Positions 1 through 8,312 of a stretch of 41,453 nucleotides of DNA are shown here, in pieces. The stretch is taken from the NCBI GenBank assembly GCA_001275005.1, contig JWZX01003109.1, positions 1 to 41,453 of the forward strand, written 5' to 3'. A program made the position numbers and the translations under genes. Below the pieces are notes generated by a model that was not told where the DNA came from, ran no database searches, and saw nothing but the letters and a program-made list of their open reading frames with translations. Origin of the DNA: Chrysochromulina tobinii. Its lineage: Eukaryota; Haptophyta; Prymnesiales; Chrysochromulinaceae. Within the stretch, counting starts at the first letter, position 1. Each line of letters starts with the position of its first letter.

Positions 1-126
1 GATCGCCTGATTCACACCTCATGTATTGGTGTGAAAGTTCGGAGCCTCGTTTCACAGCCTTGCTACACATATTGGGAGCGCCACCCTGTTACCCAGGTTA
101 CGTAATCTGAAATCGGTCTCCGGCGC

Positions 127-816
127 TCACTCCTCCTTTGGGGCATACCACTCCTTGACGGCTTCGATGGCCATGAAGCGCTGGAGGTAGGCGACGACCT
201 CTGGGTACGGCTCCAGGCAGTCGCGCGGCACGTGGTCCACGCCGCCTGAGATGAAGCGCGCCAGCACCGGCACCAGCGAGCAGTCGGCGATCGTCGGCTC
301 GGCGCCGCAGAGGAAGCCGCCGCTGGCCGAGAGGCGCTTGGAGAGAAAGCCCATATACTTGGGGAGCTCCTCGGTGCAGAACTTGGCGCGCACGGCCTTG
401 ACCACCGCGCTGTGCGCCTCCGTCCCCCGAAAGTCCGGCGGGTAGCCGTACAGTGTCGGGTCCTGGAAGCCAATGCCTACGGGCACTCGCCACTCGCGCT
501 GAAGGTCGCCGATGAGGCCGCAAGCTTCCTCGATGGCGAGAAGACGATCGGGATCCGAGGTCGGGTAGAGCGGGATGCCCTTCGCCGTCGCCAGAGATCC
601 CACGTACCGCAGCATCGCCTCGCTCTGAGCGATTGGCTTACCACCGTCAATCTCCATCAGCGGCAGCTGGCCATACGGCGTAGAGAGCTTCATGGCGCCC
701 CACTCGGCGTTCGACACTCGGACGTCTTCAAAGGGGATGCCAGCCAGCACGAGGGCAAGCCGAACCTTCTCTGCCACTCCCTGGATGTTGAAGTACGTCA
801 GCTTGATCGTCATCAT
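127..816 (-). CDS. Glutathione S-transferase (sigma-like)
   Basis: The 229-residue product has the length and two-domain layout of cytosolic GSTs, which conjugate glutathione to electrophiles. The N-terminal thioredoxin-fold part contains LTYFNIQGVAEKVRLAL, with the Tyr expected to activate glutathione in sigma/alpha/mu-type enzymes. It also has GQLPLMEIDGGKPIAQSEA, which includes the cis-Pro and the Ser (QSEA) glutathione-binding motif. The helical C-terminal domain contains ADCSLVPVLARF. I chose the Met pair at 816/813 because family similarity begins there. The frame is open up to an ATG at 867, which would add 17 basic residues. There is no intron and no targeting signal on the chosen start, so the protein is probably cytosolic. 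The exact GST class is inference. Confidence 0.92.
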   Translation of the reverse strand: MMTIKLTYFNIQGVAEKVRLALVLAGIPFEDVRVSNAEWGAMKLSTPYGQLPLMEIDGGKPIAQSEAMLRYVGSLATAKGIPLYPTSDPDRLLAIEEACGLIGDLQREWRVPVGIGFQDPTLYGYPPDFRGTEAHSAVVKAVRAKFCTEELPKYMGFLSKRLSASGGFLCGAEPTIADCSLVPVLARFISGGVDHVPRDCLEPYPEVVAYLQRFMAIEAVKEWYAPKEE

Positions 817-1365
817 CGGCTCCGTCTTGCTCGTCTTCGCTTGACGGGCTCGGTGAACGGAGGTCATCGGAGGTCAAAAGCTTTCTAATTCCTTGTACAT
901 GTTGGAGAGGTCCGACGGCACATACGGAATCGGCGGGGGCAGCAGTAGCTCTGGTCTTCGCACAGCCCGCGGAAGCAGAAGTGTTCACATACTTAGCCAG
1001 ACATGACTCACCGAAGTGTTATTGTGTGTAAAAAGTCAAGCGGCTCCGAAGAGTCGCGTTAGTGCGCCGACTTCCGAAGTCACTTTCTCTTCCGTGGGGT
1101 GGTTAACCACTTTTAATTCGTAACTGTGTGGGCTCTCAGGACAAGTGTTAGGGGCCAGTCACGACCCCATCTTTTGAAGGTGGGCCACGCGCGCGCGCGC
1201 GCAGATTTTTGACGCAACCTCGAGTGTGCCGAACAAACCGTGTTTATTGGAATTTGCCGCGCAACGACTCTCGGGCCTCAGCCCAGGTTCCACACGGGGA
1301 CGCTCCCGAGCCCCCCCACCCCCTTCTCGCCCCGGTAGATCTCAGTCGATCTCCACGCACCGATC
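817..1365. other. Intergenic, no gene seen
   Basis: This lies between the GST start and the end of the glucosidase gene on the same strand. It should hold the GST promoter and the 3' end of the glucosidase transcript. A short (CG)n run lies near 1190-1202. I see no ORF with family similarity and no RNA gene. Confidence 0.5.
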
Positions 1366-4300
1366 TCAGTAGATCTCGGCGAGCGCGAGGAGCGCGAGCG
1401 AGGACCAGCCGTTGAACGGGTGCGTGCGCTGGCCGCGCCCCGTCTCCGGATCGTACTGCTCCCACAAATAGCCGGTACGCTCCCATTCGGCGATCATCGT
1501 GCCGACGAGGTTGTCACGCAGCTCCGTGTAGAGCTGAGCCGCGCGCTCTTGGCTCGGGCCGGGCGTTGCGCCATAATGGTGCAGCCCCGCGAGCGCGAGA
1601 TAGTTGAGGTTGACCCAGATCGGGCCGCGCCAGTACGGCGCGTCCCCGGGCGCGTTCTCGCGCCCGTACCACGCATCTTCGCGTGAGAGTGAGCGCAGGC
1701 CGTGCGGACTCCAGAGGGAAGCTGGATCTCGGAGGAGGTGGAGGAGTGAGGGCAGCTGCGGAGCGTCCGGCGGCAGCAGCCGCAGGAGGAGTGGGAAGAG
1801 TGACACGTAGCCGAGCCGCGCGACGAACTGCGGCTTCGGAGGCGTGCGCGGCACAAAGTGCTCGCGCGTCATGAGCCCCGCCGGCCCGTTGCCGCCGAGG
1901 TGGAAGAGGAAGCGCGGGTGGGTGGATGGGCACTCGGGCTGGTTGGGGTTGGCCACGTCATGCTCCACCTGCATGCAATGAAGGGATGCATCGGTGAAGC
2001 CATCAGAGATCATCACATGCGATCGGTGAGGCGATCAGGAAGGCGACCATGGGGCGATCAGGGGGGCTCTCTAGTACGTACCTGCTCCTGCCCATCGCGC
2101 GTCGCACACTTGACCACAAAGAACGGTCGGAAGTCGCCGTCGTTCGCATGCTCGCCCCAATCGAGGTACGCCTTCCTCGATCGGTCCCAGTGCAGCGCGC
2201 TGAGTGCCTCGAGCTGCGCCTCGAATTGCGCCTCGTACGCGCCGGCCTCGTCACTCTTGCCTAGCCGAGCGCCGAGGCGGGCGAGCAGACGTGTGAAGAA
2301 GGCGACCCAGCTGTGAAGGTCGACGTGCCGCTCAATGTTCGACACGGTCGAGGCACGCGGGTAGTCATCGAGACCCGACGAGAGTGTCATCGCGTTCAGC
2401 CGCCGGTCGTTGGCATCGCGCCCTCGCCACCGAAAGGAGCCGTCGACCTCGCCCGCCTGCGTGCGTAGGAACCACGCGTGCCACTTGACCAGCCGCGGCC
2501 AGAGCTCGCTGAGCACGGTGAGCGTGCGTGCGGCTTGCTCCCTCCTCGACTGTGTGTGTCCCAGCCGACGCCCTCGCCGCGGCTGCTGCGGGTGCTGCGA
2601 GTGCTGCTGCTGCGGGTGCTGCGAGTGCTGCTGCGGCGGCGGCGGTTCGTCGTCGGCCTCGAGTGAGCTAAGGAGGGAGTGCAAGCGGAGGAGGAGCGCG
2701 GGCGGGTTCGCATGCTGCCGATGCTGCGCGAGGAACTGCGGAGGCACGCGTGCCTCCGCCTCGGCGCCCAAGATCTGCTCGCGTGGAATCCATCCGTCGG
2801 CATGCATCAAGCCCAGCCAGCTCGCGAGGATGTGGTCGGCGAGCGGCGCGTCCCAAGCGCCCACGACGAGCTGATGAAACCCCTCATCCCACAGGAAGCC
2901 GCGCGGGAAAAAGGGGCGCGACGGCACCACCGTCAGCAGAGCGGCCGGCGGCGTGCGCGCGGGCGCGAGCGTGTGCGGTCCACGAAGCGGCGTGGGCGGC
3001 GCGATCGTCGAGGAGCCATAAAAGAATCCGATCGACCCGAGGAGCGCGGAGAGGGCATGTGCCGCGAACCGGAGCTCGCGCGCCCCGAGGGGCGCGCCCC
3101 GCAGCGTCGGTGCCGCCACGGCCTCCGCCTCAACGCCGGCTGCCGTTGAGGCTGCGCCGTCGGTTGCCTTATTTGGGTCAGAGCCGAGTCCAAGTTGAGT
3201 GAGCAGCCGCTCGTCGAAGGCCGCTTGCTTGGCCGCAAGGCGCGACGTGAGCGCACTGCCGCTGTAAGCTGCATGCGAGGCGGCGCACGCGTCGCCCTCC
3301 GCCGCCCCTTCCTTGCCCTCGGCGCACGCCGCAGGCACCAGTAACAGCTCCATTGTGAAGGGCGGCGCCGCACGCACATGGAACACGACGAGGCGAGAGC
3401 GGCCATCGGCGGCGTCGTCCAAGCCGGTACCGACAGCGTCCGAGAGCTCCTTGACATTCGCACCGCCGCCACCACCATCGCGATTGGCCGCCGTCTTGCG
3501 GCTTGCCGCCGCCGCCGCCGACGCCGCCGCCTGCCGCCGCGCCTCGAGCTGCTGAGCCACCAGATCGGCCACGTTTAGATGGGATGCGCCGGGATTCTGT
3601 GAAGACTGCGGAGAAGACGACTGTGAAGACCGCTGTGGAGATGCCCAGGCGTGCACCGGCACCGCAGTGCGCTTGGACGATGTGCCGTCCGCCGTCGGCG
3701 ACGCGCCGAGCGTCGCCTCCGCGAACAGGGTGAACGTCCCAACGTCGTCAATGGTACCGTGCAGCCTTGCCGCACCCTCCGGTTGGAAGAAGGAGGGTGG
3801 GCGCCTCTCCAGGCTGCCACCGCCGTCGGCGGCGCCGGCGGGCGCAAGCTCGGCGTCAACCGCGGCGTAAAAGTAGAGCGAGAGCGGCCGCGAGGGCGGC
3901 GTCGCTTTGCTCGCGCGTCCGCTCGCGACCGTGGCCTCGAGGCGCACCGCCCAGCCGCTGGTGCTCGTCGCGACAAAGCTCGTGTGCAGCTCGACGCCGT
4001 GAGCCTCGTCGACTATGGGCTGCGCGCCGTAGCCGCGCCCGTCGTGCGCCATGAAGCCGTAACGCTCGAGGCCGTCCTGCTCGCACTGGTGGCGCAGCGG
4101 CAGCCCGTCCGCTGCCCACATCAGCCCTGCCGTCAGAGCGGTCGGCGCGGTGAGCGAGCGCAGCCCAAAATAGACTCCGGGCCGGTAGGTGCCCCAGCGC
4201 AGCGACGCGTTGTGCTCGGTGGTAAAGTGCTGCAGCGCGGAGCTGTGGCCAAGCAGCGTCACCGCGGCCGACGCGGCGCGCGGTGCCGCCGACGCCGGAG

Positions 4301-4475
4301 ATTCTGCAAGGCTGCTCGGCGTGACGGCGCGCTCCACGGCAACGGACCCCGGGCGGAGCAGCTGCTGATAGAGCACTGCGAGCAGCGCCAGCAGGGCGGC
4401 GGCGCCCGCGCCCATGGTCCACAAGGACATGGCGCCGGCAGATGGCGTGTAGGTGTGAGGCGGCTTGCGCTTCAT
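1366..4475 (-). CDS. MOGS: Mannosyl-oligosaccharide glucosidase (GH63, glucosidase I)
   Basis: ER glucosidase I removes the terminal alpha-1,2-glucose from Glc3Man9GlcNAc2 on new glycoproteins, the first trimming step before calnexin quality control. Exon 1 is 4475-2082 and exon 2 is 1968-1366, joined in phase 0 (998 aa). The start at 4475 gives a short basic cytosolic tail and one TM segment at about residues 20-40, the type II topology of this family. The frame stays open to 4769. GH63 hallmarks are WGTYRPGVYFGLRS in the N-domain, and GFLWDEGFHQLVVGAWD, GLDDYPR, ERHVDLHSWV and YWRGPIWVNLNYLAL in the (alpha/alpha)6 catalytic domain. The E and D of ERHVD are likely catalytic acids by analogy with yeast Cwh41. 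The protein is longer than usual because of low-complexity inserts, including a His/Gln/Pro tract near 2570-2645. Confidence 0.93.
1969..2081 (-). other. Intron of the GH63 gene
   Basis: This 113-nt GT-AG intron has donor CAG|GTACGT and acceptor TTGCATGCAG|GTGGAG. It is placed by protein continuity (DGQEQ|VEHD). Its tail, CTTCATTGCATGCAG, is shared with introns ending at 9635 and 39644. The downstream exon begins with GT. Confidence 0.85.
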
Positions 4476-4847
4476 GTGTGGTTGGTCACAGATGTCGACG
4501 CAGTGTGAATTGGCTGTTAATTCCGGCTCATATGAGAACTGGCCCGCAGTGGGCAAGCGCCGTTGAACCTCGCCGGTCGAGTGGCCATCGCAGCTTCGAG
4601 GCGGATGCGGGAGTGTGTGCTGGCTCCAGGCTGTCCGCCTCGAACTCGACTCCTCGACTGACTGTAATAGTAAGATTCGTGAATGCCTTGCGGTGGCACC
4701 GTCTACTAATGAGTATGAGGGTATGCTACGGTGTTGGTGAAGCGTGTGGTCTGTGGAGCGCGCACTCACGTCTCGTCTAGAATAAGGGGGCTGAGGGGGG
4801 ACTTAAAAAAGAATTCATGGATTTCGACCTGTTGCACCCTGCCAACA
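4476..4847. other. Upstream region of the glucosidase gene
   Basis: This gap separates two minus-strand genes and should contain the glucosidase 5'UTR and promoter. The glucosidase frame stays open through most of it to an ATG at 4769. That extension has no signal peptide and no family similarity, so I treat it as untranslated. No TATA box is evident. Confidence 0.4.
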
Positions 4848-6143
4848 TCACCTCCGCTCCCACCTCCCCCATCGCCTCAAACGACCTCGCCATTCATTTA
4901 CGTACCAGAGACCCTCGGCACGTGGGCGGCTGGGCGCGCAGCGTGCCGCCACCCGGTTTCGACCATGTTCTTTGGTGGACTCCCACCCGGCGCCCCGCGC
5001 AGCCGCACGAAACCTCCTCCGGCTCTCACGGACGCGTCCCCGAGCCACGGCCGCCTTCCTCGGCTCGAGCGCCTCGCAGAACACCCCCTCCGCCCAAGCC
5101 GCCGCCCAAGCCTCCGCCCGAGCCTCCGCCGCCACCCCAGCCGCCCAAGCAGCCGCCCGAGCCTTCGCCCGAGCCCCCGCAACCGCCGCCGCCTCTTTCC
5201 TCGCGGCAACCGCTGTCGCCTTCGCAACCTTCATCAGCTGAAGGGCGGCGTGGCATGCATCCGTGAGCGTCGGGTCAAGGGCCTTTGCCTTGTTGTTGAT
5301 CGATGCGTCCACAATGGGCGCGGCGCTTGCAATCATTGCGAGCGGCGTCTTGCACTTCATCATCTCATCTTTGTTCGTCGCAAGCCACTTGCGGCAGCGG
5401 GAGATGATACCACTGTCGATTGGCACATCGGTGGTGGTCAACTCGGCGACGTACTTGACAAGGCTTGCGGGCATGCCATCCGAGGAGGATGCAAGGGAGG
5501 CGAGAGCGCCGGCAGCCATCTTCATTGCAGACGCACGGCGGCAAGCGGCCTGCACGGCGTCCCTCTCCCTCATGCGACGTGAGGTGAGCAGACGCTTCAT
5601 CTCAGCGACAGCCCACCCCGCCGCGTCGGAGGGCATCTGAATGGTTGCGTCGGAGGTCTCCGAGTACACGGGCGCTTGCGCCACACACAAGGCCAGCGGA
5701 TCGAGCGGCGGCATCGCCTCGTAGTCGGCGACGGAAGCCCAGAAGCCAACACAGCACCGAATATGCTGGGCGGCATGTTCGGCGGCAGCGGCGGCGGCGG
5801 CGGCGGCGGCGCGGCGGCGGCGCGCATCGAGAAGACCGCCATACCCAGCAGTGGCCCCCGCGGAGGCGGAGGCGGAGGCGGCGGCGGAAGCGGCGGCGGC
5901 GGCGATGGTGAGCTTTCGGGCAGCTTCTCGCCGCCAATGCAGCCGTATAAGGGTCATGTCCATCGGCGAGTGCTTGAGCGTGACGGACTTGGGCGCCGCA
6001 GGGGTAGGACCGGCCCCGCCCTTGGATTTTGACTTCTTCTTCATCAGCCCACCCCAGTCATCTTCGAGCTCGGCCTTCTTGACAATCTTAGCCCCACAGG
6101 GTAAACACACAAGATCCATGAGGGAAGACCGCAGTTCAGGCAT
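4848..6143 (-). CDS. Ala-rich protein of unknown function
   Basis: I do not recognise this 431-residue protein. It starts with a Cys-containing stretch (MPELRSSLMDLVCLPCGAKI) and a basic KKKSKSKGG run. Two alanine-rich low-complexity tracts follow at about residues 80-120. The middle, about 130-300, has an ordinary composition and mostly helical character, including CRKWLATNKDEMMKCKTPLA. Another Ala/Arg-rich segment follows. The final 60-70 residues are Arg/Trp-rich and may be read-through of a non-coding 3' end or an unrecognised intron. The balanced middle section is the main reason to think the gene is real. Opposite-strand ORFs here are Arg/Pro-rich shadows. Confidence 0.5.
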   Translation of the reverse strand: MPELRSSLMDLVCLPCGAKIVKKAELEDDWGGLMKKKSKSKGGAGPTPAAPKSVTLKHSPMDMTLIRLHWRREAARKLTIAAAAASAAASASASAGATAGYGGLLDARRRRAAAAAAAAAAEHAAQHIRCCVGFWASVADYEAMPPLDPLALCVAQAPVYSETSDATIQMPSDAAGWAVAEMKRLLTSRRMRERDAVQAACRRASAMKMAAGALASLASSSDGMPASLVKYVAELTTTDVPIDSGIISRCRKWLATNKDEMMKCKTPLAMIASAAPIVDASINNKAKALDPTLTDACHAALQLMKVAKATAVAARKEAAAVAGARAKARAAAWAAGVAAEARAEAWAAAWAEGVFCEALEPRKAAVARGRVRESRRRFRAAARGAGWESTKEHGRNRVAARCAPSRPRAEGLWYVNEWRGRLRRWGRWERR

Positions 6144-6314
6144 TGGATTGATGGAGGACGGGCAGTCCGCTCGGTTTTTGTGCGAAGAGATCGCTTGCCT
6201 TTTGTATTCCTTTTGTACGCTCGCCTTTCCACTGAAAGCGCTTGTCTTTAGCTCGCCTTTGATGTCTCGAAACCACCCCGCTCTGAATACACTCTGCCTT
6301 CCCCGTTCTTGTGT

Positions 6315-8067
6315 TCACGGCAGCATCGCCCACACGCGCGCGGGCGCCTCGGGCGCGCCAGCAACGTTGAGCGGCGCGACGAAGACGAGGGCGCCACGCG
6401 GCGGCAGCTCGGGGCCGAGATTGAGGTTCTCGACAATGTAACGGTCGGCGCCCAGGACGACGTGGTGCACGGGGAAGCCACGCGCGGCGCCGTCGCCGCC
6501 GTCGGGCGAGAGCGTGTCGACACCGAGGCCGACGGCGCCGCGCGCCGAAATTAAAAAGCTCGCGGCCGCCTCACTCACGCCCGGGTATGCCATGCGAGGC
6601 AGGCCGATGCTTGGGTCGATGCGCGCCGTATCGGGCGCATTCAAGTATCGGCTGGCGTCGGCGTACCGGTCAGCGGCCCAGCCGGTGCGTATGCACACAA
6701 ACGCGCCGTACGGCACCTGCCCGTGCAACGCCTCGTCCGCGAGAATCACCTCAAGCCCGACGCACACATCCTCGCCCGCGGCCGCGGCCGCCACAACTGC
6801 CAGCGGCACGCTGATGACGGCGAGTGGACGTGCAGCTAGCTCCTCCGTGCCGAGTCCGTCCACGGTCCGGCCACCGGCCACAAAGTGGGCGGGCGCGTCA
6901 ATGTGCGTGCCCGAGCCCCCGTTGAGTGTAAACGACTGCTTCGAGCGACAGAAGGGGTGGGACGTCGTCGCGGGCGACTTGTGCACCTGTGGGGAGAGGG
7001 GCGTGGTCGCGCCGTGGTGAGCACTTGCATGCGGTGGGACGTCGTCGCGGGCGACTTGTGCACCTGACGAAAGAGGCACTCAGTAGCACTCGTTGGCTCT
7101 CGTTGGCACTCAGTAGCACCCATCGGCACTCAGTAGCACTCAGTAGCACTCGTCGGGTGGAGGGGCGCCGTCGCGGGCGCCACTGTCGCACCTCTCGCGC
7201 GAGAGGCTTGCACGTCGGCCACTGTGCGCTGCTCTCCGAGAGGACGAAGCCGCAGTCGACGCAGCGTGCGCACGAGCGCAGTGCAACGGGCGTGGCTGGC
7301 GCGGGCGCAGCGGCCGCCGGCGCGGGCGCTGCGGCAGCCGGCAGAGGGATGCCGAGCAACGTACACAGTGGAGCGGTCGCCGCACTGAGGTCGCTCGCAA
7401 CGACGTGGCACGGCGCGCTGAAGCCACCGCCCGGTGCGCCGCTGCCGCCAAGCGCAGCGTCGAGCGCGATGCCGATAAACGGGCATCCAAAGTCGCGTGC
7501 CGCCTTGCAGTCATTGTCGCCGTCGCCCACATGCACAAGCTCCGCGGGAGCGACGAGGCCCTCGGCGGTGGAGACGGCCATCAGGTTCTCCACCTTGGTG
7601 CCCGGCGCGCCGAGCACCTTACGGAAGCGTGGGCGCCAGCCGAGTGCGTCGATGAGCTCGTCGATGGGCTCCTGCGGCGTCGCCGTGTTCACGTAGCACG
7701 GAACCCCGTGCGCGGTGAGGTGTGCGAGCAGCGCGGTCGCGCCCGGCACCTCCTGGGCCGTGAGCAGCCGCCCCTGGAGCACCGTCGAGAAGGTGTCGCA
7801 CATCTTGGCGCCAAAGGTCACGGCGTCCGTCTCCTCGGACGGCGCCGATCCGCGCTCGATGAGACCGCGCGCCACGCCTTCAAAGATGCTGTAGCGAGTG
7901 ACTTTCACGCCGGCCGGCGCTGTTCGCGAGTCGTGCGGCACGGTCTCGAGCACCGCGAGGCCGCCCTCGTAGGGTGCGACCACCTCACGCATCGTCTGGA
8001 ATTTCGTGTGCTCGCTCAGCAGCAGCGTGTTGTCAAAGTCAAAGGAGACGGCGCGAGGCGTCGGCAT
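6315..8067 (-). CDS. HAD-superfamily phosphatase fused to putative cyclase (PF04199-type) domain
   Basis: Exon 1 is 8067-7192 and exon 2 is 6986-6315, joined in phase 0 (515 aa). Residues 1 to about 235 form a HAD hydrolase. It has the nucleophile motif SFDFDNTLL (Asp10, Asp12), a Thr in VNTATPQ, a Lys in FRKVLG and the acidic motif VGDGDNDCKAA. After an Ala/Pro linker, the segment VDCGFVLSESSAQWPTCKPL resembles the start of cyclase-family proteins related to bacterial kynurenine formamidase. Exon 2 supplies their metal-binding motif GTHIDAPAHF and the rest of that fold. The splice joins the two parts of the cyclase domain, which is the main evidence for a single fused gene. Substrates are unknown. 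The start at 8067 was chosen because the HAD fold begins there. The upstream open frame is lower in GC and lacks similarity. Confidence 0.8.
6987..7063 (-). mobile_element. Introner-like element copy 1 with 31-nt duplicated exon start
   Basis: The duplicate occupies 7063-7033 and the element 7032-6987, with the second copy of the duplicate in the exon. The element shares its core GCATG-AGTGCTCACC, a CGGCGC step and a pyrimidine-rich tail with the introns at 15804-15938, 21454-21557 and 39788-39884. Calling it mobile is inference from its recurrence at unrelated sites flanked by host duplications. Confidence 0.55.
6987..7191 (-). other. Nested intron of the HAD-cyclase gene containing an introner-like element
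   Basis: The donor is GAGAG|GTGCGAC at 7191. The acceptor giving the expected cyclase frame is CCCCACAG at 6987. Upstream lies a second acceptor, TTTCGTCAG|GTGCAC at 7064, followed by a 31-nt exact copy (7063-7033) of the start of exon 2 (6986-6956). Between the copies is a 46-nt element beginning GCATGCAAGTGCTCACCACG and ending CCCCACAG. The 5' part of the intron is made of degenerate GAGTGCTACT repeats. Confidence 0.75.
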
Positions 8068-8312
8068 GTGAGCTGGCGTGAATTGGCACGTGAAAATACA
8101 TGTACTCGGAATCTCGTGGAAGATTTCATACATGTACCTTTTCCAATGGCTGTGAATGTAGGCGCAGAATGCTGCCAAGAAGGCTATCTGGAAGTTTAGT
8201 TCCAAATTTGGTTGAAGACTTTAAAAGTCTTTTCGCTCCAAACGCGTGTGCATCGTCGTTCGCGCGAGCGCGGCCGCCGACGACGAACGCATCGCGGGAA
8301 GGCACCTCGTCG

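Noticed and set aside
63..523. Arg/Ala-rich ORFs overlapping the GST gene
   Set aside because: They are other-frame shadows of a conserved gene, and high GC produces long open frames on both strands.
2560..2650. Possible CRISPR-like or satellite array from CTGCGGGTGCTGCGAGTGCTG units
   Set aside because: The units are contiguous and code a Gln/His/Pro low-complexity tract in frame within the glucosidase.
4476..4769. N-terminal extension of the glucosidase ORF
   Set aside because: There is no similarity, and the type II membrane anchor expected for the family sits directly after the Met at 4475.
6898..7192. C-terminal extension of the HAD ORF past the donor at 7191
   Set aside because: It is translated intron repeat (VLLSATEC-like). 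Splicing gives the cyclase domain instead.
8100..8312. Upstream ATG starts (8100, 8169) for the Pro-rich protein
   Set aside because: They would leave about 33-100 bp to the divergent HAD gene, and the extension is lower in GC and without similarity.
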